From NCBI RefSeq assembly GCF_022095615.2, contig NZ_CP155559.1, positions 741,501-805,500 on the forward strand: a stretch of 64,000 bases of DNA, in the 5' to 3' direction. This document shows positions 10,078 through 18,674 of this stretch, piece by piece. A program made the position numbers and the translations under genes. Below the pieces are notes generated by a model, which saw nothing but the letters and a program-made list of their open reading frames with translations, searched no databases and was not told where the DNA came from. Source of the stretch: Bacillus thuringiensis. Lineage in GTDB: Bacteria > Bacillota > Bacilli > Bacillales > Bacillaceae_G. Each line of letters begins with the position of its first letter. Within the stretch, counting starts at the first letter, position 1.

Positions 10078-10795
10078 TGTTTCTTTTCATTATGATGAGA
10101 AGCCAATCATCAATGAATTAAATGCTTCTATACAAGATAAAGAGTTTGTAAGTATTATCGGACCGAGTGGATGCGGGAAAAGTACTTTATTTCGCCTTAT
10201 TACAGGTTTAGAAGAAGCAAGTACTGGACAGATAGAGCTGACAGAAACAAAGAGCCATCCTGTGGGGTATATGCCTCAAAAAGATATGCTTCTGCCGTGG
10301 AGAACGATTATTGAAAATGCTGCTCTGCCGCTAGAGTGCCAAGGGGTACAGAAGAAAGAAGCACAAATAAAGGCAAAGGAACTGTTACATAAATTTGGCT
10401 TACAAGGATATGAGACAAAATATCCGAAAGATTTATCTGGTGGTATGAGGCAACGCGTATCTTTTATTCGAACTTTATTAACGGGCGGGGAGATATTGCT
10501 GTTAGATGAACCGTTTAGCGCGTTGGATGCTTTAACGAAGGCATCTTTGCAAGAATGGCTGTTTGAACAATGGAAAGAGTGGGAAAAAACAATTTTATTT
10601 ATCACTCATGATGTGGAAGAAGCATTGTTTCTTTCTAATCGAGTTTTCGTTGTAGAAAATCAACCGATAACTACTTTAACCGAGAGGGTTGTACCACTTG
10701 ATCGTAATCGAACAAGAAAAGATTTATATAAGCCTGAAGTGTTAGCGCTTAAAGATGAGCTTCTTAGTATGTTACAAAGGCAGGTACTTGTATGA
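10046..10795 (+). CDS. thiZ: Pyrimidine precursor ABC transporter, ATPase
   Basis: A 249-residue ABC ATPase with Walker A GPSGCGKST, Q-loop PQKD, signature LSGGMRQR, Walker B LLLDEPF and the H-loop THD. With ThiX and ThiY it should import formylaminopyrimidine or a related HMP precursor. I chose the TTG at 10046, 10 bases after aggag. It gives a start just before the first strand (ILQFHNVSF) and lies inside the end of tenA. A longer frame opening at 9998 would add residues unlike the family. Confidence 0.88.
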   Translation: MRSKNILQFHNVSFHYDEKPIINELNASIQDKEFVSIIGPSGCGKSTLFRLITGLEEASTGQIELTETKSHPVGYMPQKDMLLPWRTIIENAALPLECQGVQKKEAQIKAKELLHKFGLQGYETKYPKDLSGGMRQRVSFIRTLLTGGEILLLDEPFSALDALTKASLQEWLFEQWKEWEKTILFITHDVEEALFLSNRVFVVENQPITTLTERVVPLDRNRTRKDLYKPEVLALKDELLSMLQRQVLV

Positions 10796-11547
10796 TAAGC
10801 CGATTGAAAGAATTAGTTCCTGCCATTACTCTTTCTAGTATTTTACTCGTTATGTGGGAAATAGGAGCAAGAATTATAGATGAGATGTACATTTTACCGT
10901 CACCGTCTGCAATTGTAATGAAAATATGGAAACTAAAAGACATATTATTTACGGTTCATTTACCGGCAACGTTATACGTTGTTTTAATAGGGGTGGCTAT
11001 TTCTATCGTACTTGGGGTAGGGCTAGCGATGTTAATGAATGCGAGTAATTGGATGGAGAGAGCATTTTATCCATTATTAGTTGCCTCACAAACGATTCCG
11101 ATTACAGCGCTTGCTCCACTTTTCGTTTTATGGTTTGGATATACGATCTGGAGTAAGGTTGTTGTTACGGTTTTAATTACGTTTTTCCCAATTGCGGTCA
11201 ATACGTATGATGGGCTGCGCAGTACGAAAAAAGAATGGGAGGAGCTCTTAGTTACGTATGGGGCAACGAAAAAAGATGTTTTTCTTAAATTAAAGTTACC
11301 ATCTGCTCTTCCTTATTTTTTCTCAGCTTTAAAAATTGCAGTTCCGCTTAGTGTAATTGGGGCAGCAATCGGTGAATGGCTCGGTGCACAAGCTGGGCTT
11401 GGATATTTCAGTAAAAGAATGATGACACAGTTAGACGGAGCAGGTGTATTTGCACCCATTGTATTGTTATCATTATTAGCTATTTTCTTCGTCATACTTA
11501 TCTCGGTATTAGAAAAGAAATTTATTAGTTGGAGGAAGTATTCATGA
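10792..11547 (+). CDS. thiX: Pyrimidine precursor ABC transporter, permease
   Basis: A 251-residue permease of the NitT/TauT/SsuC type with six hydrophobic segments. The EAA-type cytoplasmic loop that contacts the ATPase is visible as the VTYGATKKDVFLKLKLP stretch. ATG overlaps the thiZ stop (ATGA), so translation is coupled. It acts in the membrane with ThiZ and the lipoprotein ThiY. Confidence 0.9.
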   Translation: MISRLKELVPAITLSSILLVMWEIGARIIDEMYILPSPSAIVMKIWKLKDILFTVHLPATLYVVLIGVAISIVLGVGLAMLMNASNWMERAFYPLLVASQTIPITALAPLFVLWFGYTIWSKVVVTVLITFFPIAVNTYDGLRSTKKEWEELLVTYGATKKDVFLKLKLPSALPYFFSALKIAVPLSVIGAAIGEWLGAQAGLGYFSKRMMTQLDGAGVFAPIVLLSLLAIFFVILISVLEKKFISWRKYS

Positions 11548-12545
11548 AATTTTTAAAACGCATCTTTGTGTTGACATTATTAGTTGCAATGATTACTGGA
11601 TGTTCTAGTAATTCAGCATCAGATAAGGGTAAAAAGGAAAAAGAAATAACGGTCATGCTTGATTGGTACCCAAATGCGGTACATAGCTTTATTTATGCAG
11701 CAATTGAAAAAGGCTATTTTAAAGAAGAAGGAGTAAAGGTGAATATAAAATTCCCTTCTAATCCGACCGATCCATTAACCTTAGCAGCCGCAGGAAAAGT
11801 AACGGTTGGCTTATATTATCAGCCAGATGTTGTCATGGCAAAAGCAAATGAACAAATTCCAGTGAAATCAATTGGAGCTGTCGTACGTTCACCATTAAAT
11901 CATGTTGTATCGCTGAAATCAGCAGGCATTCAATCGCCAAAAGATTTAGAGGGGAAAACAGTTGGATATTCTGGAACACCTTTAAGTGAGATGTATTTAA
12001 AAACGATGGTAAAAGAAGCTGGTGGCAATCCAGATACAGTGAAAGTAGTCGATGTTGGCTTTGATCTAGTACCGGCATTAATTACGAAAAAGGTAGATGC
12101 GGTAACAGGGGCATACATTAACCATGAAGTACCTGTTATGCGTCATGAAGGGCATGAACCAGCGTACTTTAATCCAGCTGATTATGGTGTACCGAATTAT
12201 CATGAGCTTGTATTTGTAACAGGTGATAAAACGTTGAAAAAAGATAAAGAAGCGTTACAAGCCTTCTTACGTGGTACGAAAAAAGGCTATGATTTCATGA
12301 AGAAAAATCCAGATGAAGCATTAAATATTTTATTAAATCATCAAGAAAAAGAAAACTTCCCACTTGTACCAGAAGTTGAAAAAGAAAGTATGAAAATTTT
12401 ATTAGAGAAAATGGAAACGAAAGATGAGTCATTCTTATCAGATTCAAAAGAATCATGGGAGAAACAAAATAAATGGCTGAAAGATAAAGGAATGACGAAA
12501 GAAATCGTTCCGGCCGATGAGTTATTCGAAAACATTTTAAAGTAG
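11544..12545 (+). CDS. thiY: Pyrimidine precursor-binding lipoprotein
   Basis: A 333-residue lipoprotein of the NMT1/THI5-like family. The signal peptide ends in the lipobox ITGC (Cys about residue 21). The mature part opens with VMLDWYPNAVHSFIY, the motif shared with THI5-type pyrimidine-binding proteins. The family binds formylaminopyrimidine, which is deformylated and then processed by TenA. The start is the ATG in ATGA overlap with thiX, preceded by ttggagg. No YlmB-type amidohydrolase is next to it, so that step must be encoded elsewhere. Confidence 0.92.
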   Translation: MKFLKRIFVLTLLVAMITGCSSNSASDKGKKEKEITVMLDWYPNAVHSFIYAAIEKGYFKEEGVKVNIKFPSNPTDPLTLAAAGKVTVGLYYQPDVVMAKANEQIPVKSIGAVVRSPLNHVVSLKSAGIQSPKDLEGKTVGYSGTPLSEMYLKTMVKEAGGNPDTVKVVDVGFDLVPALITKKVDAVTGAYINHEVPVMRHEGHEPAYFNPADYGVPNYHELVFVTGDKTLKKDKEALQAFLRGTKKGYDFMKKNPDEALNILLNHQEKENFPLVPEVEKESMKILLEKMETKDESFLSDSKESWEKQNKWLKDKGMTKEIVPADELFENILK

Positions 12546-12549
12546 GCGA

Positions 12550-13176
12550 ATGAATATGAAAAATGAGCTTCATGTAATCTCAAATGGTCACATGTCATTC
12601 GAAGAGTTAGTGAATGTAGCGATGCAAATTGAAAGTGAGATTGATTATTTGCATATTCGTGAGCGTGAGAAGAGTACGAAGGATTTGTATGAAGGTGTGG
12701 AAAGTCTTTTGAAGAAAGGCTTTCCGGCATCAAAAATAGTGATAAATGATCGAATTGATATCGCTATTTTATTAAACATTCCACGCGTGCAGCTAGGATA
12801 TCGAAGCGCAAATGTAAAGTCAGTGAAAGAAAAGTTTTCTTATTTGCATGTCGGCTATTCTGTACATTCTTTAGAAGAGGCGATCGATGCATTTAAGAAT
12901 GGAGCGGATTCACTCGTCTATGGTCATGTATTTCCGACAGATTGTAAAAAAGGTGTGCCAGCGAGAGGGCTTGAAGAGGTTTCAGACATTGCAAAGTGTT
13001 TATCCATACCGATAACAGCAATTGGTGGAATTACCACGGAAAACACTGGGGATGTTCTTACTAACGGTGTCAGTGGTATTGCTGTTATGTCTGGGATTAT
13101 AAGTAGTAGTAACCCGTACAGCAAAGCGAAATCTTATAAGGAATCAATAAGAAAGTGGGCGGAAAAACATGTGTAA
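12550..13176 (+). CDS. tenI: Thiazole tautomerase TenI
   Basis: A 208-residue TIM barrel of the ThiE/TenI family. In Bacillus TenI converts the thiazole phosphate carboxylate tautomer to its aromatic form. Readable strands and loops include HIRERE, GYSVHSLEEA, YGHVFPTDCKKG and ITAIGGIT. Its position between thiY and thiO fits the tenI-thiO-thiS-thiG-thiF-thiD order of Bacillus. A ThiE-like function cannot be excluded by eye. The start could also be the ATG two codons later. Confidence 0.85.
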   Translation: MNMKNELHVISNGHMSFEELVNVAMQIESEIDYLHIREREKSTKDLYEGVESLLKKGFPASKIVINDRIDIAILLNIPRVQLGYRSANVKSVKEKFSYLHVGYSVHSLEEAIDAFKNGADSLVYGHVFPTDCKKGVPARGLEEVSDIAKCLSIPITAIGGITTENTGDVLTNGVSGIAVMSGIISSSNPYSKAKSYKESIRKWAEKHV

Positions 13177-14278
13177 GAAGTATGATGTAGCGATAATTGG
13201 CGGTGGTGTAATTGGTAGTTCAGTTGCACATTTTCTAGCAGAAAGAGGACATAAAGTAGCGATTGTAGAGAAGCAAAGAATTGCATCTGAAGCCTCGAAA
13301 GCAGCCGCTGGTTTACTTGGGGTTCAGGCAGAATGGGACGCTTATGACCCGTTATTTGAACTTGCTAGAGAAAGCCGTGCTATATTTCCACAACTTGCAG
13401 AAGTTTTACGTGAAAAAACAGGCATCGATATTGGGTATGAGGAAAAAGGTATTTATCGCATTGCCCAAAATGAAGATGAGAAGGAAAGAATTCTTCATAT
13501 TATGGATTGGCAGCAGAAAACAGGTGAAGATTCTTACTTTCTAACGGGAGACCTTTTACGAGAGAAAGAGCCGTTTCTATCTGAGTCAATTATAGGGGCT
13601 GTATATTATCCGAAAGATGGTCATGTTATTGCACCAGAGCTTACGAAAGCCTTCGCACATTCCGCGTCATTCTCGGGTGCGGATATATATGAACAGACAG
13701 AAGTGTTTGATGTTCGTATTGACAATAATAAAGTGACTGGGATTGTGACAAGCGAAGGTATTATCACTTGCGAAAAAGTGGTTATTGCGGGTGGCTCATG
13801 GAGCACGAAGTTACTAGGACATTTTCACCGCGAATGGGGTACATATCCAGTTAAAGGAGAAGTAGTAGCGGTAAGAAGTAGAAGACCACTTTTAAAGGCG
13901 CCTATTTTCCAAGAAAGATTTTACATTGCCCCAAAGCGCGGCGGACGTTACGTAATTGGAGCAACGATGAAGCCCCATACGTTTAATAAAACTGTGCAAC
14001 CAGAAAGTATTACTTCTATATTAGAGCGCGCGTATACAATATTGCCAGCTTTAAAAGAAGCAGAGTGGGAAAGCGCATGGGCAGGGTTAAGGCCACAATC
14101 GAATCATGAAGCTCCTTATATGGGAGAGCATGAAGAAATAAAAGGTTTATATGCTTGTACTGGACATTATCGAAACGGTATTTTATTAAGTCCTGTTTCT
14201 GGTCAGTATATGGCTGATTTAATAGAAGGAAAGCAGGAAAATCATTTGCTAGATTCATTGCTTTCTAAAAAGGTTTAG
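13169..14278 (+). CDS. thiO: Glycine oxidase ThiO
   Basis: A 369-residue FAD-dependent amine oxidase (DAO fold). The N-terminal dinucleotide motif is IIGGGVIGSSVAHFLAERG. It oxidises glycine to the imine used for the thiazole ring. The C-terminal FAD-binding strand shows the family pattern WAGLRPQS and TGHYRNGILLSP. The start overlaps the tenI end by eight bases. Confidence 0.95.
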   Translation: MCKKYDVAIIGGGVIGSSVAHFLAERGHKVAIVEKQRIASEASKAAAGLLGVQAEWDAYDPLFELARESRAIFPQLAEVLREKTGIDIGYEEKGIYRIAQNEDEKERILHIMDWQQKTGEDSYFLTGDLLREKEPFLSESIIGAVYYPKDGHVIAPELTKAFAHSASFSGADIYEQTEVFDVRIDNNKVTGIVTSEGIITCEKVVIAGGSWSTKLLGHFHREWGTYPVKGEVVAVRSRRPLLKAPIFQERFYIAPKRGGRYVIGATMKPHTFNKTVQPESITSILERAYTILPALKEAEWESAWAGLRPQSNHEAPYMGEHEEIKGLYACTGHYRNGILLSPVSGQYMADLIEGKQENHLLDSLLSKKV

Positions 14279-14293
14279 AAAGGGGATGGGAGT

Positions 14294-14497
14294 TTGAATT
14301 TAAAAATTAATGGTAATCAAATTGAAGTACCAGAGAGTGTGAAAACAGTAGCTGAGCTACTTACACATTTAGAGTTAGATAACAGAATTGTTGTAGTAGA
14401 GCGTAATAAAGATATTTTACAAAAAGATGATCATACAGATACATCTGTTTTTGATGGAGACCAAATTGAGATTGTAACTTTCGTAGGAGGCGGTTGA
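14294..14497 (+). CDS. thiS: Sulfur carrier protein ThiS
   Basis: A 67-residue ubiquitin-fold protein ending in the diglycine tail VTFVGGG, which ThiF adenylates and which then carries a thiocarboxylate to ThiG. The start is TTG at 14294 after aaaggggatgggag. The gene sits directly before thiG. Confidence 0.93.
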   Translation: MNLKINGNQIEVPESVKTVAELLTHLELDNRIVVVERNKDILQKDDHTDTSVFDGDQIEIVTFVGGG

Positions 14498-14499
14498 TT

Positions 14500-15270
14500 A
14501 TGTTAAACATTGGACCATTTTCATTTCATTCTAGACTTTTATTAGGAACAGGAAAATTCCCTGATTTTGATGTACAGCAAAAGGCAATTGATGTATCTGA
14601 GGCTGAGGTTTTAACGTTCGCAGTACGTCGTATGGATATATTCGATGCAAAGCAGCCTAATTTATTAGAGAAACTTGATGTGAAAAAGTATAAGTTATTA
14701 CCGAATACAGCTGGAGCAAAAAATGCTGAAGAAGCTGTTCGTATTGCAAAATTAGCAAAAGCCTCAGGGCTTTGCGACATGATCAAAGTAGAAGTTATTG
14801 GTGATGATAGAACGTTATTACCTGATCCAGTAGAAACGTTAAAAGCATCTGAAATGTTACTAGAAGAAGGATTTATTGTTCTTCCGTATACATCTGATGA
14901 TGTTGTATTAGCACGTAAATTACAAGAACTAGGTGTGCATGCAATTATGCCAGGAGCATCACCAATCGGTTCAGGGCTTGGTATTGTAAATCCGTTAAAT
15001 TTAAGCTTCATTATTGAACAAGCGACAGTACCAGTTATCGTTGATGCTGGTATTGGTAGTCCAGCTGATGCGGCATTTGCAATGGAATTAGGAGCGGATG
15101 GCGTGTTATTAAATACAGCTGTGTCAGGTGCAAACGATCCTATTAAAATGGCACAGGCAATGAAATTAAGTATTGAAGCAGGACGTTTAGGCTTTGAAGC
15201 GGGGCGTATTGCGCGTAAACGTTGTGCAACTGCAAGTAGTCCTTTAGAAGGAATGAGCGTAGTTGAATAA
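14500..15270 (+). CDS. thiG: Thiazole synthase ThiG
   Basis: A 256-residue TIM barrel that joins deoxyxylulose phosphate, dehydroglycine and ThiS-borne sulfur into the thiazole. The opening [13 protein letters not shown], the IKVEVIGD strand with the Schiff-base lysine, and the phosphate loops GSGLGI and [10 protein letters not shown] are visible. The ATG at 14500 has the ribosome binding site taggaggcgg, which lies within the end of thiS. Confidence 0.97.
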   Translation: MLNIGPFSFHSRLLLGTGKFPDFDVQQKAIDVSEAEVLTFAVRRMDIFDAKQPNLLEKLDVKKYKLLPNTAGAKNAEEAVRIAKLAKASGLCDMIKVEVIGDDRTLLPDPVETLKASEMLLEEGFIVLPYTSDDVVLARKLQELGVHAIMPGASPIGSGLGIVNPLNLSFIIEQATVPVIVDAGIGSPADAAFAMELGADGVLLNTAVSGANDPIKMAQAMKLSIEAGRLGFEAGRIARKRCATASSPLEGMSVVE

Positions 15271-16282
15271 TCGATATTCTCGCCAAGAATTATTTTCTCC
15301 AATTGGAGAAGAAGGGCAACGAAAAATAAGAGAAAAGCATGTACTCATTATCGGCGCAGGTGCATTAGGTAGTGCAAATGCAGAGATGTTTGTAAGAGCT
15401 GGTGTAGGCACAGTAACGATTGTGGACCGGGATTATGTCGATTGGAGTAATTTACAAAGGCAGCAATTGTATGCAGAGAGCGATGTAGAAAATAATCTTC
15501 CTAAGGCTGTAGCGGCGAAGAAACGTCTAGAGGAGATAAATAGTGAAGTAAGAGTAGAAGCTCTTGTTCAAGATGTAACGGCTGAAGAATTAGAAGAGCT
15601 TGTTACAGACGTTGATGTAATGATTGATGCAACTGATAATTTCGAAACGCGTTTCATTGTAAATGATATAGCGCAAAAGTATTCTATTCCATGGATTTAC
15701 GGAGCATGTGTGGGAAGTTACGGTCTTTCTTACACCATTCTTCCTAGTAAAACGCCATGTTTATCATGTTTATTACAATCGATTCCGCTTGGCGGGGCGA
15801 CATGTGATACAGCGGGTATTATATCACCTGCTGTATCTCTTGTTGTTTCTCATCAAGTAACAGAAGCTCTGAAATTGCTAGTAGAAGATTATGAATCACT
15901 TCGAGATGGACTTGTATCGTTTGATATGTGGAAGAATGAATATTCATGTATGAATGTGCAAAAACTTCGTAAACACAATTGTCCTTCGTGCGGAGAAAAT
16001 GCGATATACCCGTATTTAAATAAAGAAAATACATCGAAAACAGCAGTTTTATGCGGGAGAAATACAGTTCAAATTAGACCACCTCATAAAGAGGAAATGG
16101 ATTTTGAACGATACAAAGAGCTGCTGAATGATCGTGTGAATGATTTAAATGTAAATCCATATTTATTATCATTTTCTGTGGGAGAAAAGAGATTAGTTGC
16201 TTTTAAAGATGGTCGTGTACTCGTACATGGAACGAAAGATATAAGCGAAGCAAAAACAATTTATCATCGCTATTTTGGATAG
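15263..16282 (+). CDS. thiF: ThiS adenylyltransferase ThiF
   Basis: A 339-residue E1-like enzyme that adenylates the ThiS C-terminus. The nucleotide loop is IIGAGALGS; the RQQLY segment and two zinc-binding CxxC pairs (CLSCL and CPSCG) are present. A C-terminal extension of about 85 residues follows the second CxxC. The start is TTG at 15263 inside the last codons of thiG, with aaggaatgag upstream. A MoeB role is less likely given the thi context. Confidence 0.94.
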   Translation: MNNRYSRQELFSPIGEEGQRKIREKHVLIIGAGALGSANAEMFVRAGVGTVTIVDRDYVDWSNLQRQQLYAESDVENNLPKAVAAKKRLEEINSEVRVEALVQDVTAEELEELVTDVDVMIDATDNFETRFIVNDIAQKYSIPWIYGACVGSYGLSYTILPSKTPCLSCLLQSIPLGGATCDTAGIISPAVSLVVSHQVTEALKLLVEDYESLRDGLVSFDMWKNEYSCMNVQKLRKHNCPSCGENAIYPYLNKENTSKTAVLCGRNTVQIRPPHKEEMDFERYKELLNDRVNDLNVNPYLLSFSVGEKRLVAFKDGRVLVHGTKDISEAKTIYHRYFG

Positions 16283-16297
16283 AAAAGGATGAGTGGG

Positions 16298-17104
16298 ATG
16301 AAAGTAAATAAAGCTTTAACAATTGCAGGATCTGATAGTGGTGGCGGTGCTGGTATTCAAGCAGATTTAAAAACATTCCAAGAGCTTGGTGTGTATGGGA
16401 TGACGGCTATTACGGCAATTACTGCTCAAAATACGCTTGGCGTTCAAGGGGTATATCCAGTTCCGTTAGAAGGTATTACGGAACAGCTGAATTCAATTGG
16501 TACGGATTTAACACCAGATGCTGTGAAGCTAGGAATGTTATTTAGCAGTGAAATTATTCAAATTGTAGCAGAACATATTAATAAATTTGGCTGGAATAAT
16601 ATTGTACTAGACCCTGTTATGATTGCTAAGGGCGGTGCATCACTATTACAACAAGAAGCAGTACAAGCATTAAAAGAATATTTATTACCAGTAGCAACGG
16701 TTGTAACACCGAATGTTCCTGAAGCAGAAGTGTTAACTGGAATGGAGATTCATAATGTTGAAGATAGTAAGGAAGCTGCGAAAGTACTGCATGAATTAGG
16801 TGCGAAATATGTACTTATGAAGGGCGGACATGCAGAATATCAAGGGAATGAAGTAGTTGATTTACTCTTTGATGGAGAAGAGTTTATTGAATTTAGAAGT
16901 GAGCGAATTCCTTCAAAGCAAACGCACGGAAGCGGGTGCACATTTGCGTCTGCAGTTACGGCAGGACTTGCGAAAGGCTACTCGATGGAAGGGGCAGTTC
17001 AAGAAGCAAAACGATTTATTAGTATAGCAATTGAAGAGCCGTTGCATATTGGAAGTGGTCATGGACCGACGAATCATTTTGCATATAAGTTGAATAAAGC
17101 ATAA
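16298..17104 (+). CDS. thiD: Hydroxymethylpyrimidine (phosphate) kinase
   Basis: A 268-residue ribokinase-fold kinase that phosphorylates HMP and HMP-P. It opens with the family motif LTIAGSDSGGGAGIQADLK and contains the anion hole THGSGCTFASA. The ATG at 16298 is preferred because aaaagga lies eight bases upstream; an ATG nine bases earlier touches that site. It is the last gene of the operon. Confidence 0.95.
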   Translation: MKVNKALTIAGSDSGGGAGIQADLKTFQELGVYGMTAITAITAQNTLGVQGVYPVPLEGITEQLNSIGTDLTPDAVKLGMLFSSEIIQIVAEHINKFGWNNIVLDPVMIAKGGASLLQQEAVQALKEYLLPVATVVTPNVPEAEVLTGMEIHNVEDSKEAAKVLHELGAKYVLMKGGHAEYQGNEVVDLLFDGEEFIEFRSERIPSKQTHGSGCTFASAVTAGLAKGYSMEGAVQEAKRFISIAIEEPLHIGSGHGPTNHFAYKLNKA

Positions 17105-17118
17105 GCATGAAGAATGGG

Positions 17119-17147
17119 AAAGCCAGTTTTACAACTGGCTTTTTTTG
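17119..17147 (+). terminator. Terminator of the thiamine operon
   Basis: Stem agccagtt/aactggct (17121-17128 with 17133-17140) followed by a T run. The end of the T run abuts the -35 box of the next promoter. Confidence 0.9.
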
Positions 17148-17176
17148 TTTACTTTTTCAAAATACAAGAGTAATAT
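17148..17176 (+). promoter_or_regulatory. Promoter before first c-di-AMP riboswitch
   Basis: TTTACT (17148-17153) and TAATAT (17171-17176), 17 bases apart, immediately after the thi terminator. The predicted start is about 20 bases before the aptamer. Confidence 0.6.
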
Positions 17177-17202
17177 ATCAGCCAGAATACATTTTTTGTA
17201 AT

Positions 17203-17340
17203 ACGCTGAGTCCAATTATATGGAGCGGAGGAACCAATTTGTGCATCGTCACTAGGGGTGAATCTTTCAATTTTGAAAGTAGGGCTACTCTCAAAGTCCG
17301 AATCCGACAGCTAACTTCGTAAGCGTCTTGAGAGAGGACG
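17203..17340 (+). promoter_or_regulatory. c-di-AMP riboswitch (ydaO/yuaA type), copy 1
   Basis: Contains all the conserved blocks of the family: ggagcggaggaacca, gcatcgtc, ggggtgaatc, agggctactc, ccgaatccgacagctaac and cgtaagcgt. The closing helix is ctctcaa (17288-17294) with ttgagag (17328-17334). It precedes two uncharacterised genes. Between the aptamer and the next start I see no strong hairpin with a T run, so the expression platform is not obvious. Confidence 0.92.
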
Positions 17341-17434
17341 GTGCCATGATGGATACATCACTTCATCGATCTGATTAGTATAGGGGAATATCAATCTATG
17401 TTTGAGTTCTTTTATGCTAAGGAGGATGAGGTAA

Positions 17435-17821
17435 ATGGAACTAACACTTATTTGTGTTGGAGGAGAAAGTAAGGTAAACAGTTTAAGAGATTTAGTTGCA
17501 TTTCAACATGAGTTAATTATTTTTACAGCAAATGAAGAGATAGCGGCTGAAGTTAGGGATTGTGGATTTGATTGGACGTATAGTTGTAGTAAGGAGCAAG
17601 ATTTTACTAGTATTTGTGAGTGTATTAAGAAGGTGATTTTACTGGGAGATGAACTTCCAATCGTTAGTTTCTTCACAGAACACATTCGATATTCTGTTCA
17701 AGCACCTATTACTGTTGTTACAAGGAATAAACGATATCCAGCGAGGCTCTATGAAACAATTGGAGCTAAATTTGTCGTGTTTACGAATTGTGATAATATT
17801 TCTTTTTTATTTTTTGAATAG
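17435..17821 (+). CDS. Uncharacterised protein under c-di-AMP riboswitch
   Basis: A 128-residue soluble protein I do not recognise. The start follows aaggaggatgagg. The sequence alternates strands and helices (ELTLICVGG, HELIIFTAN, EEIAAEVRDCG, PITVVTRN, AKFVVFTNC), so an alpha/beta, possibly Rossmann-like fold is likely. It contains seven cysteines. No membrane segment or signal peptide is seen. Its position behind a c-di-AMP riboswitch and before kdp suggests a part in potassium or osmotic homeostasis, by analogy with other ydaO-controlled genes. A relation to RCK/TrkA-N domains is only a thought: the glycine motif is incomplete. Confidence 0.7.
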   Translation: MELTLICVGGESKVNSLRDLVAFQHELIIFTANEEIAAEVRDCGFDWTYSCSKEQDFTSICECIKKVILLGDELPIVSFFTEHIRYSVQAPITVVTRNKRYPARLYETIGAKFVVFTNCDNISFLFFE

Positions 17822-17836
17822 GGCGGGGAGAGGAAG

Positions 17837-18067
17837 ATGAAAGTGTTGCTACTAGGAGATATAGCGAATCGTTGGGCGGTATCAGTAGAGCGAGTTCAAG
17901 AATTGATCCAGATTGATCCTCTGTTTCCAAGGCCATATATTATATTACCATCAAAGGACAATTTATATTTAGAGACGGATATTAACGAATATGAACAGTT
18001 ACATGTAGAATTGTCACACGTGTATATTCGTGGGAGAAATTTACGTGCTTTTTTACAAGGAGAATAA
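17837..18067 (+). CDS. Small HTH-like protein, second gene of riboswitch operon
   Basis: A 76-residue protein starting 15 bases after the previous stop, with ribosome binding site gggcggggagagg. Residues 8-35 (DIANRWAVSVERVQELIQID) fit the pattern of an excisionase/MerR-like winged HTH, which would read a DNA or serve as a small regulator. The rest (residues 36-76) shows strands and a LRAFLQGE tail. I do not recognise the family. It shares the c-di-AMP riboswitch with the gene before it and is followed by a terminator. Confidence 0.65.
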   Translation: MKVLLLGDIANRWAVSVERVQELIQIDPLFPRPYIILPSKDNLYLETDINEYEQLHVELSHVYIRGRNLRAFLQGE

Positions 18068-18077
18068 ATAGTGAATG

Positions 18078-18136
18078 AAAAAAGAGTGAATGCGAAGTGC
18101 AACAAGCCATGCACTTCATGTCATTCGCTCTTTTTA
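18078..18136 (+). terminator. Terminator of the riboswitch-controlled gene pair
   Basis: A long imperfect stem: agagtgaatg and gaagtgca pair with tgcacttc and cattcgctct, separated by a small bulge, followed by a T run. Confidence 0.8.
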
Positions 18137-18215
18137 TTTCGTATTTAAAAGGTTATTTCTGTGAAAAAGAAAGAAAAGACGAGAAAACAGATGAAAGAAT
18201 ATTAATAACACTCAA

Positions 18216-18229
18216 TGTAAGCGTTTAAA
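18216..18229 (+). promoter_or_regulatory. Possible cre site upstream of kdp
   Basis: TGTAAGCGTTTAAA matches the CcpA consensus TGWAANCGNTTWCA at 13 of 14 positions. It lies about 37 bases before the kdp -35 box. One such match in 64 kb of AT-rich DNA may be chance. Confidence 0.25.
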
Positions 18230-18265
18230 TAGATAGATATTTTCTTATTTTCAGTAATTTGCCTC

Positions 18266-18294
18266 TTTACAAGTTAAATATAGAGGAGTATATT
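18266..18294 (+). promoter_or_regulatory. Promoter of the kdp operon
   Basis: TTTACA (18266-18271), 17 bases, TATATT (18289-18294). Transcription would start about 28 bases before the c-di-AMP aptamer. Confidence 0.65.
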
Positions 18295-18327
18295 TACTCT
18301 CATAAATCATTCATAAGATTTCCAAAA

Positions 18328-18475
18328 AAACCTAAAATCGCTGAGTTCCAGAAATGGAGCGGGGGAACCAATTTTGTGCATCGTCACTTGGGGTGAATCT
18401 TTCAGTTTTGAAAGTAGGGCTACTCTTTAGGCCCGAATCCGACAGCTAACCTCGTAAGCGTTTAGAGAGGAGGTT
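18328..18475 (+). promoter_or_regulatory. c-di-AMP riboswitch (ydaO/yuaA type), copy 2, kdp leader
   Basis: Carries the same conserved blocks as copy 1 (ggagcgggggaacca, gcatcgtc, ggggtgaatc, agggctactc, ccgaatccgacagctaac). It is followed by a strong terminator at 18496-18527. A riboswitch of this class controlling kdp has been described in Bacillus thuringiensis. High c-di-AMP, a signal of ample potassium, is expected to stop transcription here. Confidence 0.95.
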
Positions 18476-18495
18476 TACTTTGTGTTGTTCATTTC

Positions 18496-18527
18496 GAACA
18501 CTAAGTAGAGCTTAGTGTTCTTTTTTT
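18496..18527 (+). terminator. Riboswitch-controlled terminator before kdp
   Basis: A perfect 10-bp stem (18496-18505 with 18511-18520) and a T run, sitting between the aptamer and the first small gene. Confidence 0.9.
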
Positions 18528-18569
18528 GATTACTCGATGGTAAATTTTTACAAAAAGAGAGGGATATCT

Positions 18570-18674
18570 ATGTTAGATGTTGTAATGATTGGGATTTTTG
18601 TTGTGTTAGTCGCATCGATGGCAAGTCTTGCAAGTTGGTCAGATAAAGTTGTGAAAGAAGGGAAGCAATCATGA
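18570..18674 (+). CDS. 34-residue membrane peptide in the kdp operon
   Basis: A short frame with a good ribosome binding site (agagagggatatct) encoding a peptide that begins MLDVVMIGIFVVLVASMASLA, a single membrane segment, and ends in a charged tail (SDKVVKEGKQS). Its stop overlaps the kdpF start (ATGA), so the two are probably translated together. It is distinct from KdpF and could be a second small subunit or stabiliser of the pump. Confidence 0.6.
   Translation: MLDVVMIGIFVVLVASMASLASWSDKVVKEGKQS

Noticed and set aside
14526..15302. 258-codon frame antisense to thiG
   Set aside because: It is a shadow of the conserved thiG codon pattern; no ribosome binding site, and thiG is certain.
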